Shown: in pieces, positions 33,167-43,221 of the stretch
Position numbering within the stretch: position 1 is the first letter of the stretch
Layout of the letters: every line of letters begins with the position of its first letter
Made by a program: the position numbers and the translations under genes
Assembly: GCF_029603165.1 (NCBI RefSeq)
Contig: NZ_JAQSVC010000003.1
Span: 372,001 to 436,000 of the forward strand
Direction of reading: 5' to 3'
From: Galbibacter pacificus
Lineage (GTDB): Bacteria > Bacteroidota > Bacteroidia > Flavobacteriales > Flavobacteriaceae
DNA length: 64,000 bases
The notes under the pieces: model-generated
What the model was told of the DNA's origin: nothing
Database searches by the model: none
Seen by the model: the letters and a program-made list of their open reading frames with translations, nothing else

Positions 33167-34360
33167 ATGTACGGTAAAATAAAAGAACACTTAGAACAAG
33201 AGCTACAGGACATTAAAGATGCTGGGCTGTATAAAAAAGAGCGTATTATTACCTCACAACAAGGTGCCGAGATAACCATTAGTACCGGAGAAACGGTTAT
33301 AAATTTTTGTGCCAACAATTATTTAGGGCTCTCGTCGCACCCCGAAGTTATCCAAGCAGCAAAAAACACGTTGGATTCACATGGGTTTGGGATGTCGTCG
33401 GTACGTTTTATATGTGGCACACAAGACATCCACAAAGAACTTGAACAAAGAATAGCCGCTTTCTACGGAACTGAAGATACCATTCTTTATGCTGCTGCTT
33501 TTGATGCAAACGGGGGGGTATTCGAACCTCTATTGACTGCCGAGGATGCCATTATTTCAGACTCCCTAAACCACGCGTCCATAATTGACGGCGTCCGGCT
33601 ATGCAAGGCCAAGCGCTATAGATATCAAAATAGTGATATGGCCGATCTTGAAAAGCAATTAAAACAAGCCAATGAAGATGGAGCTCGTTTTAAAATAATT
33701 GTTACCGATGGTGTTTTTTCTATGGACGGCCTAGTAGCCCCGCTCGATAACATATGCAACCTTGCAGACAAATACGACGCCATGGTAATGATAGACGAAT
33801 GCCATGCTACCGGGTTTATTGGTGAAACGGGAAGAGGCACCCTGGAAGAAAAAAATGTCATGGGAAGGATAGATATAATAACCGGCACCCTAGGAAAAGC
33901 ACTTGGCGGTGCCATGGGCGGTTATACCACCGGAAAAAAAGAAATCATTGAGTTGCTTCGTCAACGTTCCCGCCCTTATTTGTTTTCAAATTCTTTGGCA
34001 CCTAATATTGTAGGTGCATCGATTAAAGTTTTTGAAATGCTATCTAAAAGTACCGAATTAAGAGACCGCCTGGAAAAAAACACAAAATATTTTAAGGAAG
34101 GCATGACAAAAGCAGGCTTTGACATCATAGACGGAGATTCGGCTATTGTACCTGTAATGCTGTACGATGCAAAACTTTCGCAGACTATGGCCGATGAGCT
34201 TCTAGAAAAAGGTATCTATGTTATAGGATTTTTCTATCCGGTAGTGCCCAAGGAAAAAGCACGGATCAGAGTACAATTATCGGCCGCTCACACGCGTGAG
34301 CACTTGGATAAGGCCATAAAAGCATTTACAGAGGTAGGCAAAAAACTAGGGGTAGTTTAA
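33167..34360 (+). CDS. kbl: Glycine C-acetyltransferase (2-amino-3-ketobutyrate CoA ligase)
   Basis: Cytoplasmic PLP enzyme of 397 residues that converts 2-amino-3-ketobutyrate plus CoA to glycine plus acetyl-CoA in threonine breakdown. It shows [15 protein letters not shown] (about 45), the strand [19 protein letters not shown] with the PLP-binding Asp and His, and the Schiff-base Lys in [15 protein letters not shown] (about residue 245). Length is exactly that of the family. A TAACTTTG -7 element at 33143-33150 precedes it. No threonine dehydrogenase gene is visible in the window. Confidence 0.93.
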   Translation: MYGKIKEHLEQELQDIKDAGLYKKERIITSQQGAEITISTGETVINFCANNYLGLSSHPEVIQAAKNTLDSHGFGMSSVRFICGTQDIHKELEQRIAAFYGTEDTILYAAAFDANGGVFEPLLTAEDAIISDSLNHASIIDGVRLCKAKRYRYQNSDMADLEKQLKQANEDGARFKIIVTDGVFSMDGLVAPLDNICNLADKYDAMVMIDECHATGFIGETGRGTLEEKNVMGRIDIITGTLGKALGGAMGGYTTGKKEIIELLRQRSRPYLFSNSLAPNIVGASIKVFEMLSKSTELRDRLEKNTKYFKEGMTKAGFDIIDGDSAIVPVMLYDAKLSQTMADELLEKGIYVIGFFYPVVPKEKARIRVQLSAAHTREHLDKAIKAFTEVGKKLGVV

Positions 34361-34404
34361 GCTCGCTATCTTTTCATTTTAATTAAAAAATTATATATTT
34401 GTTT

Positions 34405-34434
34405 TTGTTAATAAGTTGTAACAGCTTACATTTG
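34405..34434 (+). promoter_or_regulatory. Strong promoter of ompA
   Basis: TTG at 34405-34407, 19 bases, then TACATTTG at 34427-34434: a full match to the Bacteroidota consensus. A second -7-like TATATTTG lies at 34394-34401. Confidence 0.65.
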
Positions 34435-34469
34435 TCTTTAAATTAACACTTAAAATTAAATAATTGAAC

Positions 34470-35819
34470 ATGAAACATCTTAGCAAATTACTAGTTGCTG
34501 CGTTCCTATTTGTAGGGATTAGCAACATGAATGCTCAAGACCAGAACAATCCTTGGCAGATTAGCTTTGGGGTAAATGCGGTTGACGCTTACCCTACAAA
34601 TTCTGATAGGCCATTTGCTTCAGAGAAATGGTTCGACGAGTATTTTAACGCAAGTGATCACTGGAACATTCTACCTTCTATCTCTTATGTATCGGTTTCA
34701 AAATACGTAGGTGGTGGATTCTCCGTAGGGGTTCGAGGATCGCTAAACAAAATTGATAAACTTGGAGATACCGAAGTAGATGATTGGTCTTACTACGGTG
34801 TTGATGGTACTATCAAATACAATTTCGCGGAAGGACACATTTTCGACCCTTTTGTTGAAGTAGGTGGTGGATACACTTGGTTGGACGAGATTGGAGCCGG
34901 TACTCTTAATGGAGGTGTTGGTTTCAATGTATGGTTTACTGAAAACCTAGGTCTTACTTTACAATCTAGCTACAAGCATGTATTTGAAGACTACAGTACT
35001 CCTCATTTCCAACACTTAGCTGGTCTTGCTATCAAGTTCGGTGGAACTGATTCTGACGGTGACGGTGTTTACGATAAGGATGATGCTTGTCCAGAAGTTC
35101 CTGGTTTAGAAGCTTTCAACGGTTGTCCTGATTCTGACGGAGATGGTATCGAAGATTCTAAAGATGCTTGTCCTAACGAAGCTGGTACTGCCGAAATGAA
35201 CGGTTGTCCTGATTCTGATGGTGACGGTGTAGCTGATCCTCAAGATGAGTGTCCTGAAACTCCAGGTCTTAAAGAACTTGCTGGTTGTCCTGATTCTGAC
35301 GGTGACGGTGTAGCTGATAAAGACGATCAATGTCCAGATGTTGCTGGTCCTGCCGCTACAAACGGTTGTCCTGACAAAGATGGCGATGGTGTATTAGACA
35401 AAGACGACCAATGTCCTGAAACTGCAGGTACTGTTGCTAACAATGGTTGTCCTGAGTTATCTGAAGCAGTTCAGAAAGCATTGAACGATTATGCTAAAAC
35501 TATCTTATTCGACACTGGTAAATCAACTATCAAGACTGAATCTGCACAAGTATTAACAGATATCGTTGGAATTCTTAACGAATATCCAAATGCCAAGTTC
35601 TCTATCGACGGGCACACAGATAGCACTGGTAGTGATTCATTGAACCAAAGACTTTCAGAAGAAAGAGCTGGTGCGGTTAAAGTTTATTTAATCGAGCACG
35701 GTATCGACGCTGGTAGATTAGAGTCCCATGGTTATGGTGAAACTAAGCCAATTGCTTCTAACTCAACTAGAAACGGTAGAGCTCAAAACAGAAGAGTTGA
35801 AATTAACCTAATTAAATAA
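34470..35819 (+). CDS. OmpA family protein with thrombospondin-3 repeats
   Basis: Outer-membrane/peptidoglycan linker of 449 residues. After the signal peptide (ending SNMNAQ) comes an eight-stranded barrel-like domain (about 25-190), then five Asp-rich thrombospondin type 3 repeats (about 195-325, each with DSDGDGV or DKDGDGV and a pair of Cys) that bind calcium. The C-terminus is an OmpA peptidoglycan-binding domain (about 345-445, with [22 protein letters not shown]). Codon choice in the repeats is strongly biased to GGT, GAC and GCT, as in highly expressed genes, in contrast with neighbours. The start is ATG 34470 rather than the TTG two codons earlier. A strong terminator follows. Confidence 0.93.
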   Translation: MKHLSKLLVAAFLFVGISNMNAQDQNNPWQISFGVNAVDAYPTNSDRPFASEKWFDEYFNASDHWNILPSISYVSVSKYVGGGFSVGVRGSLNKIDKLGDTEVDDWSYYGVDGTIKYNFAEGHIFDPFVEVGGGYTWLDEIGAGTLNGGVGFNVWFTENLGLTLQSSYKHVFEDYSTPHFQHLAGLAIKFGGTDSDGDGVYDKDDACPEVPGLEAFNGCPDSDGDGIEDSKDACPNEAGTAEMNGCPDSDGDGVADPQDECPETPGLKELAGCPDSDGDGVADKDDQCPDVAGPAATNGCPDKDGDGVLDKDDQCPETAGTVANNGCPELSEAVQKALNDYAKTILFDTGKSTIKTESAQVLTDIVGILNEYPNAKFSIDGHTDSTGSDSLNQRLSEERAGAVKVYLIEHGIDAGRLESHGYGETKPIASNSTRNGRAQNRRVEINLIK

Positions 35820-35844
35820 TTAGATTAATTCAAACCATACAAGG

Positions 35845-35873
35845 AACGCTCCGAAATTCGGAGCGTTTTTTTA
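35845..35873 (+). terminator. Intrinsic terminator of ompA
   Basis: A 10-11 bp GC-rich stem (AACGCTCCGA with TCGGAGCGTT) and a seven-base T-run, typical of a highly expressed gene. Confidence 0.9.
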
Positions 35874-35927
35874 TTTCTATCATTTTGCTTTTATTTTTGG
35901 TACTTTAGTACAAGCAAACCCTTTTAC

Positions 35928-38684
35928 ATGAAATCATTTTTAGCTCAAGTAGCCAAAGAGATATATACCAAAAATCAAAACTCGTTATCCACATTAGTAA
36001 TTATACTTCCCAGTAAAAGGGCCGTTACCTTTTTAAGGAACGAGCTTTTAAAATTGGTAGAAAAAGCAACGATCGCCCCAAAGATTATTAGTATTGAAGA
36101 ATTTATCCAAGATCTTGCTAATTTAAAGCTAGCTACCAATATTCAATTGTCGTTCGAGTTTTACAGCATCTACAAAAAACTCACCCCAGAAGGCCAGTTA
36201 GAAGATTTTCATACTTTCACCTCGTGGTCACAAACGGTACTAAAGGACTTTAATGAAATCGATCGCTATTTAATCGACCCAAAAAGTTTTTTTTCACACC
36301 TTTTCCATATTAAGGAACTAGACCAGTTTCATTGGACAAATACCGAAAACAAAACCCATTTACAGTTGCAATATCTTAAATTTTGGGAAAAATTGCATGT
36401 GTATTATACAGCCTTCAACCATCATTTAATACAAAAAGGAATTGGATATCAAGGGATGATATACCGTGAAGCCAATGAAAACATAGAACATTACATTCAG
36501 AACAAAAAAAATATAACACATTATTTAATTGGGTTCAATGCCCTAAACAATGCCGAAAAAAATATTTTTCAGGAACTCCTCACCAATACCGAAGCAGAAA
36601 TTTATTGGGATATAGACGCATTTTTCATTGAGCATACAGAACACGATGCCGGTTTGTTTTTAAGAAAATATAAAGACCAATGGCCTTATTTTAAACAGCA
36701 TCCCTTTAAAGTTATAAGCACCCATTTTCAAGAGGAAAAAAATATACAAATAATTGGCGTCCCAAAAAATATCGGGCAGGCCAAATACGTGGGGAACCTT
36801 TTAGCCCAACCGAGCCTTGATATAAAAAACACTGCAATTGTTCTTGGAAACGAAAATTTATTAAACCCAATCTTGAACAGCATCCCCAAAACTATAAACA
36901 AAGCAAATATTACCAGTGGATTTCCCTTGGAGCTTTCGCCCTTTGCCCCTTTTTTTGAAATGCTAATGGAAGTCTGGGAAAAGAATAAAAATGGCTTATG
37001 GTATTATCAAGATGTCATAAAAATCCTATCAAACCCCATTGCTCATACATTTACTACAGGCAAAAAAGAAGAAACGAAAGCGCTTATACAAAAAATTAAT
37101 AAGGAAAACGTTATTTACCTAAATGATGAAACAGTTATCAATATAAGTGCTCAATTATTCATTCCGGCTACAAATAAGACCACAAATGCAATTATTAATA
37201 ACTGTATTGACATTATCCTTGCCTTGAAAGTCCATTATTCCAACGAAAACCAACGAAACTTGTTGTTTTTGGAATATCTCTATCGTTTTTACGAAATATT
37301 CAATCAGCTTAATACCTTTAATCAAGAGCATGCTTTTATTACCGGGATGCGTTCCTTAAAAAAAATATACGATGAGCTGTTAACCGGCGAAACTGTAGAC
37401 TTTCAAGGAGAACCTTTAGAAGGGCTTCAAATTATGGGAATGCTTGAAAGCAGGAACTTAGATTTCGACAATGTCATCCTTACTTCGGTAAATGAGGGGA
37501 TCCTGCCGGCGGGAAAAAGCAATAATTCATTTATCCCGTTCGATTTAAAAATAGCCTTCGGCCTTCCAACCTACAAAGAGAAGGACGCCATTTATAGCTA
37601 TCATTTTTACCGCTTGCTCCAAAGGGCCAAAAACATATACCTCCTGTACAATACAGAACCCGATGTTTTGGAAGGTGGGGAAAAGAGCAGGCTGCTTCAA
37701 CAATTAACCATGTTGAAACAGGATAACCACCACATAACTCAATTTATTGCCAATCCACATATAAAAAATAATAAAAAAGAGCTTTTCCATATCAATAAAA
37801 GCAATGCAGCCATCCAGCGGTTAAAAGAGGTTTCCAATAAAGGTTTTTCACCTACATCATTAAGCAATTATATCAGGAATCCGCTTAGCTTTTACACACA
37901 AACCATCTTGGGCATAAAAGAAATTGAGGAAGTAGAAGAAACCATTGCCGCCAATACATTGGGCACTATTGTTCACGATACGCTCGAAGCCCTATACAAA
38001 CCATTAGAAGGACAATTCCTGCATATTGAACATATCCAACAAATGCGTAAAAGCATTGAAAAGTTGGTTGCTGAGCATTTTTCACAATCTTATACCAGCA
38101 CATCCAATTTGCAGGGAAAAAACCTTATCGCGTACCATGTCGCCAAGCGTTATATTGAAAATTTCATGAACTTTGAAGAAAAGCGATTAAAAAAAGGCAA
38201 AAAAATTAAAATCCTTCAAATTGAAACCAAGGTAAAGTCGCAAATCAAACATCCCGATTACAATTTTCCTATTTATATCAAAGGAAAGGTAGACCGTGTG
38301 GAAGAAGTAGACGGAATCATCAATATTATAGACTATAAAACCGGAAAGGTGGAACAAAAGGATGTAGAAATAATAAACTGGAGCGTCCTTACCGAGGATT
38401 ATAAATACAGTAAAGCCTTTCAAATACTCTGTTATGCATATATGATGTATAAGGAAACACCATACAATTTATTTGAAGGCGGAATAATTTCCTTTAAAAA
38501 CTTACAAAGCGAAGTTATCAAGTTTGCTAAAAAGGATAAACAAGGGAAAGGTGCCGTAAAAATATATTCAATAGACCAACAACTAATCGAAACGTTTGAA
38601 GAAATTTTAAAAAATCTGATACACGAAATTTTTTCTAAAGCCGTTCCTTTTCAGGAAAAAGAAATACAAAAACATGAATATTAA
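35928..38684 (+). CDS. AddB-like PD-(D/E)XK nuclease
   Basis: A 918-residue DNA-repair nuclease subunit with an inactive-helicase-like N-terminal half. It begins with LVIILPSKRAVTFLRNELL, has NVILTSVNEGILPAGKSNNSFIP mid-protein (a degenerate helicase motif) and a PD-(D/E)XK nuclease near the C-terminus with IIDYKTGKVEQ (about residue 802) and a following QILCYAYMM. In the AddAB complex this subunit pairs with the helicase encoded 2.8 kb upstream. The last 11 bases overlap the start of the following hydrolase gene. I see no iron-sulfur Cys cluster of the classical AddB at the positions checked. Confidence 0.8.
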   Translation: MKSFLAQVAKEIYTKNQNSLSTLVIILPSKRAVTFLRNELLKLVEKATIAPKIISIEEFIQDLANLKLATNIQLSFEFYSIYKKLTPEGQLEDFHTFTSWSQTVLKDFNEIDRYLIDPKSFFSHLFHIKELDQFHWTNTENKTHLQLQYLKFWEKLHVYYTAFNHHLIQKGIGYQGMIYREANENIEHYIQNKKNITHYLIGFNALNNAEKNIFQELLTNTEAEIYWDIDAFFIEHTEHDAGLFLRKYKDQWPYFKQHPFKVISTHFQEEKNIQIIGVPKNIGQAKYVGNLLAQPSLDIKNTAIVLGNENLLNPILNSIPKTINKANITSGFPLELSPFAPFFEMLMEVWEKNKNGLWYYQDVIKILSNPIAHTFTTGKKEETKALIQKINKENVIYLNDETVINISAQLFIPATNKTTNAIINNCIDIILALKVHYSNENQRNLLFLEYLYRFYEIFNQLNTFNQEHAFITGMRSLKKIYDELLTGETVDFQGEPLEGLQIMGMLESRNLDFDNVILTSVNEGILPAGKSNNSFIPFDLKIAFGLPTYKEKDAIYSYHFYRLLQRAKNIYLLYNTEPDVLEGGEKSRLLQQLTMLKQDNHHITQFIANPHIKNNKKELFHINKSNAAIQRLKEVSNKGFSPTSLSNYIRNPLSFYTQTILGIKEIEEVEETIAANTLGTIVHDTLEALYKPLEGQFLHIEHIQQMRKSIEKLVAEHFSQSYTSTSNLQGKNLIAYHVAKRYIENFMNFEEKRLKKGKKIKILQIETKVKSQIKHPDYNFPIYIKGKVDRVEEVDGIINIIDYKTGKVEQKDVEIINWSVLTEDYKYSKAFQILCYAYMMYKETPYNLFEGGIISFKNLQSEVIKFAKKDKQGKGAVKIYSIDQQLIETFEEILKNLIHEIFSKAVPFQEKEIQKHEY

Positions 38685-39519
38685 AAGAAACCATATACTT
38701 CAAGGAAAGCACCATAAACCCATTCTAACCGATGTTTATATAAAAAACAAACAAGCAAAAGCACCTATTGTTATTTTCAGTCATGGATATAAAGGCTTTA
38801 AAGATTGGGGGTATTGGGATTTGGTAGCAAAAACATTTGCCGAAAACGGTTTTTGCTTTATAAAGTTTAATTTTTCGCATAATGGCGGCACCATTGAACA
38901 GCCCATAGATTTTCCGGATCCTGAGGCATTTGCAAAAAACAATTTTTCAATTGAATTAGACGATTTGGATACCGTTATTAATTGGGTTACAAGTAAAGAT
39001 TTTGATGCAGCCGACAGAATTGACACCACAAATATTGTATTAATCGGCCATTCGCGCGGGGGCGGAATTTCCATCATTAAATCGGCTGAAGACTCCCGGG
39101 TAAGCAAAATTATAACCTGGGCCAGCGTTTGCGATTTCAAGGCACGTTTTGCCGATGAAAAAGCACGGGCGTATTGGCAGGAAAATGGAATAATTTATAT
39201 TGAAAATAGCCGCACTAAACAGCAATTGCCCCATTATTATCAGTTTTATGAAGATTTTATAGCAAACGAAGCCCGTTTAACCATTAAAACCGCTTCCGAA
39301 AGGCTTGAAGCACCACAACTCATCGTCCACGGCACACACGACCCTACAGTAAATATTAAAGAGGCCCAAGCGCTTCATCAGTGGAATCCTAAAAGTAAAT
39401 TAGTCATAATTAAAGATGCCAATCATGTGTTTGGAGGAAAACATCCCTGGGAAGAAAACAAGCTCCCACGACACATGCAACAGGTTGTAGAAGCGTCTAT
39501 TAAATTTGCCTTAAGCTAA
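38674..39519 (+). CDS. Alpha/beta hydrolase (dienelactone hydrolase-like)
   Basis: Cytoplasmic hydrolase of 281 residues. It has the HGYKGFKDWGYW oxyanion loop (about 33-44), the nucleophile elbow GHSRGGG (Ser about 126), a strand IIVHGTHDPTV (catalytic Asp about 226) and the His in DANHVFGG (about 253). Together these complete a Ser-Asp-His triad. It overlaps the AddB-like gene by 11 bases, so the two are translationally coupled, yet no functional link to DNA repair is apparent. The substrate is unknown; similar proteins are annotated as dienelactone hydrolases or general esterases. Confidence 0.8.
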   Translation: MNIKRNHILQGKHHKPILTDVYIKNKQAKAPIVIFSHGYKGFKDWGYWDLVAKTFAENGFCFIKFNFSHNGGTIEQPIDFPDPEAFAKNNFSIELDDLDTVINWVTSKDFDAADRIDTTNIVLIGHSRGGGISIIKSAEDSRVSKIITWASVCDFKARFADEKARAYWQENGIIYIENSRTKQQLPHYYQFYEDFIANEARLTIKTASERLEAPQLIVHGTHDPTVNIKEAQALHQWNPKSKLVIIKDANHVFGGKHPWEENKLPRHMQQVVEASIKFALS

Positions 39520-39524
39520 ATTTG

Positions 39525-40241
39525 TTATTTCTTCTTATCCGGACGCGTTGGTCGTACTTCAATTTTGCTCGGCAATGTTCTTGGGTGCATTTTTAGTAAG
39601 TCTACAACCAATTCCCCAATATCTTCGGGTTGAATTTTCCATGTATCAGAATCTGAAGGTGTGTTATTGTTAAAATGAGAAGCTACAGAGCCCGGCATAA
39701 TGGTCGATACTTTTATATCATATGGTCTTAAATCGAGCATAGCCGCTTGTGTAAACCCTACAACCCCAAATTTGGTAGCATTATAGCCTGCCGCCGTTGG
39801 GAAAAAATTGGTTCCTGCCAAACTTGCCAATGTTATATAATACCCTTTAGCTTGCTTCAAGGCTTCAACAGAAGCTTTTAAAGTGTGATAAACGCCATTT
39901 AAATTGGTATTTATCATCTGCTGCCATTTATCATCTTCCAGTTCGTCTATGGGAGCAAAATGACCAACTCCTGCGTTAGCTAGAATTACATCGACATGCC
40001 CCCATTTGTCCAAAATCACTTCAATGGCATTTTTTTCATCCGATAATTTTGTTACATCCGATGAAATTCCAAGAACCTCATCCGGGTTTGAACTCAAAGA
40101 CGATGCCGATTTCTCTGCGTCTTCAATTTTGCGCCCGCTTATGGCCACTTTCATTCCATGCTTCAACAATACTTCGGCAATTCCATATCCAATTCCTTTT
40201 GTGCCTCCAGTTATATAAGCTACTTTTCCTTTTAAATCCAT
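39525..40241 (-). CDS. Short-chain dehydrogenase/reductase
   Basis: Cytoplasmic NAD(P)-dependent oxidoreductase of 238 residues. The classical SDR features are present: TGGTKGIGYG at the N-terminus (nucleotide binding), NAG in ILANAGVGHF, the catalytic Ser in ITLASLAG, and YNATKFG with Tyr and Lys (the YxxxK motif). A basic residue in the first loop (SGRKIEDAEK) suggests NADP. Length and order match 3-oxoacyl-ACP reductase-like SDRs, but the substrate cannot be inferred. It is convergent with the hydrolase, with only 5 bases between the two stop codons. Confidence 0.85.
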   Translation of the reverse strand: MDLKGKVAYITGGTKGIGYGIAEVLLKHGMKVAISGRKIEDAEKSASSLSSNPDEVLGISSDVTKLSDEKNAIEVILDKWGHVDVILANAGVGHFAPIDELEDDKWQQMINTNLNGVYHTLKASVEALKQAKGYYITLASLAGTNFFPTAAGYNATKFGVVGFTQAAMLDLRPYDIKVSTIMPGSVASHFNNNTPSDSDTWKIQPEDIGELVVDLLKMHPRTLPSKIEVRPTRPDKKK

Positions 40242-40317
40242 TTTAGTTTAATTTTTCCATAAAGATAAAAGCTAACAAGGACCCATTAAAATAGCTTGCG
40301 TTATTGTTTTCTTAAAA

Positions 40318-40343
40318 TAAAAAAGCAACGTTTATAACGTTGC
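40318..40343 (-). terminator. Intrinsic terminator after tRNA-Ala
   Basis: An 8-bp stem (GCAACGTT with AACGTTGC) and a 3-base loop. On the minus strand a T-run follows, within 5 bases of the tRNA 3' end. Confidence 0.8.
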
Positions 40344-40346
40344 CTT

Positions 40347-40423
40347 TGGTGGAGCATATCGGAGTCGAACCGATGACCTCTACACTGCCAGTGTAGCGCT
40401 CTAGCCAGCTGAGCTAATGCCCC
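40347..40423 (-). tRNA. tRNA-Ala (GGC)
   Basis: A 77-base cloverleaf on the minus strand, including an encoded CCA. Acceptor GGGGCAT pairs with ATGCTCC (one wobble). The D arm has TAGCTCAGCTGG, the anticodon loop CTGGCAG carries GGC, and the T arm has GGTTCGACTCC. Confidence 0.95.
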
Positions 40424-40479
40424 AAATTATTTTTTTGCCATTTTCTTCCGGTGGCAAATATAATGTTTTTTTGCAATTT

Positions 40480-41274
40480 CTACTTTTTAACGCTTAAAAC
40501 CAGTAAAGGTATTGAGCAACGAAATTCGCGCTTCAAAATTATATTTTTTTCCCATAACTTGGTAAAAAAACCGCGTTTTCTTCTAAAAACTATTAAAATA
40601 TCCGGCTGGTTTTCCTGAAAATGCTCTAGCACCCCCTCAAAAGTAGTAGTGTTTTCGGTGGTTTGCAGACCATTGCTTAATTTTTTTAATGTTGGATTTA
40701 TCTCTAAATCTTCTGCTGTATAGCTTGGCGTTTTTACCAATAAGAGGTTTAAATTCAATTTAAATTTATCTTTTAAAAGCACTAATGGGTCTAAAATGGC
40801 ATCTCGTTTAACAATTCCTGACTTAAAGGCAACCAAACCGGTTTTATAAGGCTTAAATGTATTTCCCTCGGGTACAATTAATGTAGGAATGTTTGTTTTT
40901 TTAACAATGCTGCCCGATGTTTGCCCCAAGTATACTTCTTCGCGTATGTCAATGGTTTTAGGTTCTAAAATAATTAAATCTATTCCATATTGATTGTCTA
41001 CCGCCTTAACCCCGTCCAAAACATCACCATTATATGCGGCCTTGGTTACCGAAACCCCTTTTTTGTCCACCTTACTTAAAATCCCTTCAAGTTGATCTGT
41101 GGTAGACTTGGCAACGATATCTTCTATATTAGCAATATTACCAGCCTTATTTATCAAGGTAAATGCCTGCATTATGTAGAGCTTGCTCCCAAAAGAACTG
41201 GCAAAATCTATAGCATATTGTAATGTTTTTACTGAGTTGGCCGAAGTACCAATGGGAACCAAAATATTTTTCAT
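40480..41274 (-). CDS. Universal stress protein (UspA family)
   Basis: Cytoplasmic protein of 264 residues with one clear Usp domain in the first half (MKNILVPIGTSANSVKTLQYAIDFASSFG) and a degenerate second copy in the rest. The first domain ends near SGSIVKKTNIPTLIVPEG, the usual ATP-binding segment in reduced form (G-x-TSG-S-). The second half starts with FKPYKTGLVAFKSG and ends with SIPLLVLSVKK. Tandem Usp proteins of this size are common in flavobacteria and respond to stress or growth arrest. I start at the ATG giving MKNILVPIG (41274); an ATG 15 codons upstream is unlikely. Divergent from the MATE gene. Confidence 0.85.
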   Translation of the reverse strand: MKNILVPIGTSANSVKTLQYAIDFASSFGSKLYIMQAFTLINKAGNIANIEDIVAKSTTDQLEGILSKVDKKGVSVTKAAYNGDVLDGVKAVDNQYGIDLIILEPKTIDIREEVYLGQTSGSIVKKTNIPTLIVPEGNTFKPYKTGLVAFKSGIVKRDAILDPLVLLKDKFKLNLNLLLVKTPSYTAEDLEINPTLKKLSNGLQTTENTTTFEGVLEHFQENQPDILIVFRRKRGFFTKLWEKNIILKREFRCSIPLLVLSVKK

Positions 41275-41379
41275 GGGTGTAGTATTTAATGTTTGATTGT
41301 TAAATGCTTTATTTTGCATTTAAATTTACATAAAATTATTTTGTGTTTACACTAAGCTAACATTTCGCTAGACAAATTC

Positions 41380-42705
41380 ATGGAGAAAACCAAAATCAGC
41401 TTTAAAGAAATTAATCAATTAGCAGTGCCAGCGATTATAGCAGGCATTGCAGAACCCTTAATATCGCTTACCGATATTGCCATTATAGGAAATGTTGATA
41501 AAAACCCGGTCGAGGCCCTTGCTGCCGCCGGAATTGTGGGTTCGTTTCTATCCGCCATTATTTGGATAGTCGCCCAAACCAAAACAGCCATTTCGGCCAT
41601 TGTTTCGCAACATTTAGGGGCCAACAGGTTGCATGCGGTAAAAACCCTGGTCCCACAGGCCTTGGTTTTTAACTTTTTGCTCAGCCTTGCAATTTATTTT
41701 AGCACAGCGTTACTTGCTAAAGAAATTTTCAGCTTATACAATGCCGAAGGGCTTATTTTGCAATACACAGAAGATTATTATACCATCCGAGCCATTGGTT
41801 ACCCATTAACACTGGTGACTTTTGCAGTTTTTGGGGTTTTTAGGGGGTTGCAAAACACCTTATGGGCCATGAAATGCAGTTTAACGGGCGCATTGGTAAA
41901 TATTGTTTTAGATTACGCATTAGTATATGGTATAGATGGCTTGCTTCCGGCTATGCATTTAAAAGGTGCAGGTTATGCAAGCGTGATGGCACAATTGGTT
42001 ATGCTCATCATGGCATTGTACTTTTACTTTAAAAAAACACCTTTTAATTTAAGACTTCGGTTAAAGGTCAATCCGCAAATGAAAAAGCTCTTATTAATGA
42101 GCGCAAATCTTTTTGTGCGGACCGCAGCTCTCAATTTTGCCATTTATCTAGCCAATGCCTACGCTACAGATTATGGCAAAAACTATATCGCGGCACAAAG
42201 TATTTTAATGAATATCTGGCTGTTTTTTTCCTTTTTTATAGATGGTTATGCAAACGCCGGAAATGCCCTTTCAGGAAGGTTATTGGGAGCTAAAGATTAC
42301 AAGCGGCTTTGGTTTTTAAGTATCGACATTTGTAAATATGCCATTATAATTTCATTTGTTTTAATGTTGGCCTGCGGTTTGTTTTATAATCAAATAGGCC
42401 TGCTTTTTAACAAAGAAGTTGCCGTACTTTCACTGTTTTCATCTGTTTTTTGGATGGTACTGCTCATGCAGCCTGTAAATGCCATCGCTTTCATGTTCGA
42501 CGGTATTTTCAAAGGTCTTGGCGAAGCTTCCTATTTGCGTAATGTATTATTAGCGGCCACTTTTCTCGGTTTTACCCCAACATTACTTGTTCTGGATTAC
42601 CTCGACTGGAAATTATATGCCATTTGGACCGCCTTTTTCGTATGGATGCTTGTTCGCTCCTCGGCTCTGGTTATTAAGTTCAGGAGGAAGTATGTAAACG
42701 CCTAA
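41380..42705 (+). CDS. MATE family efflux transporter (DinF-like)
   Basis: Inner-membrane drug or metabolite exporter of 441 residues with 12 helices in two homologous halves, typical of MATE proteins driven by proton or sodium gradients. It opens with INQLAVPAIIAGIAEPLISLTDIAIIGN, characteristic of the DinF subgroup, and has FGVFRGLQNTLWAMK at the end of the first half and GIFKGLGEASYLRNVLL in the second, both matching the family consensus. It is a single gene; the 650 bases downstream hold only decayed sequence. The substrate is unknown. Confidence 0.9.
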   Translation: MEKTKISFKEINQLAVPAIIAGIAEPLISLTDIAIIGNVDKNPVEALAAAGIVGSFLSAIIWIVAQTKTAISAIVSQHLGANRLHAVKTLVPQALVFNFLLSLAIYFSTALLAKEIFSLYNAEGLILQYTEDYYTIRAIGYPLTLVTFAVFGVFRGLQNTLWAMKCSLTGALVNIVLDYALVYGIDGLLPAMHLKGAGYASVMAQLVMLIMALYFYFKKTPFNLRLRLKVNPQMKKLLLMSANLFVRTAALNFAIYLANAYATDYGKNYIAAQSILMNIWLFFSFFIDGYANAGNALSGRLLGAKDYKRLWFLSIDICKYAIIISFVLMLACGLFYNQIGLLFNKEVAVLSLFSSVFWMVLLMQPVNAIAFMFDGIFKGLGEASYLRNVLLAATFLGFTPTLLVLDYLDWKLYAIWTAFFVWMLVRSSALVIKFRRKYVNA

Positions 42706-42851
42706 TCCCATTATTAAAAAAATGTCTTGGCCTCTTCTACAAATAGTATTAAAGGCGTTTTGCTAACAGCGGCACGTTGCTTATTAGGCAGAAATTAGTA
42801 TTATTATGATTTCATACCAATAGTTGGTGCCTTTGAAAAGGTTATGGGATT

Positions 42852-43000
42852 ATGGTTAAAAATATCTCTGTTTTCTAGGAGATTATTTTGACAATTTCAT
42901 CAGCCAACAAATTAAAACGGGAAAATATACTTCCGCAAGTGAAGTTGTAAAGGCAGCACTTATCATAGAACTAAAAAAGGAGAGAAATCAGGTTTTGTAG
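42852..43000 (+). pseudogene. ParD-type antitoxin remnant, frameshifted
   Basis: An ATG at 42852 reads MVKNISV, then a one-base loss near 42872 breaks the frame. In the next frame the sequence continues LGDYFDNFISQQIKTG and KYTSASEVVKAALIIELKKE, ending at TAG 42998-43000. This is the ParD/CopG antitoxin consensus almost in full (LGxYFDxFIxxQI and SASEVVRxAL). The protein should be about 80 residues, so only the frameshift and a shortened C-terminus distinguish it from an intact gene. It lies 60 bases before the ParE remnant, the normal order of parDE. Confidence 0.75.
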
Positions 43001-43059
43001 AAAATTTTTACCGAAAAAAAACGCTTGAAAAGCTTACATCAAAAACACCTGACTGAACA

Positions 43060-43221
43060 ATGAGTTATAAAATCAACCAAAAAAGTGATCAGGCAAAAAT
43101 CACCGGGATTTTGCATCAAATAACAGATAAAAAGGCCCTAGTCAGTATTCGTAACCGTAATGTGGGCGAGCATGCTCAATTTAAACGAATCGAATACTGG
43201 CAAACATATCAGCAGAGTTGA
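43060..43221 (+). pseudogene. ParE-type toxin remnant, internally deleted
   Basis: The frame starts MSYKINQKSDQ, like the N-terminus of ParE/RelE-family toxins, then jumps directly to KITGILHQITD, like the C-terminal strand-helix (IxRILHQxMD) of the same family. The middle, about 60 residues with the catalytic-like region, is missing. The remaining 30 codons to the TGA at 43219-43221 do not match the family. It follows the ParD remnant, so the pair is a dead toxin-antitoxin module. Confidence 0.55.
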
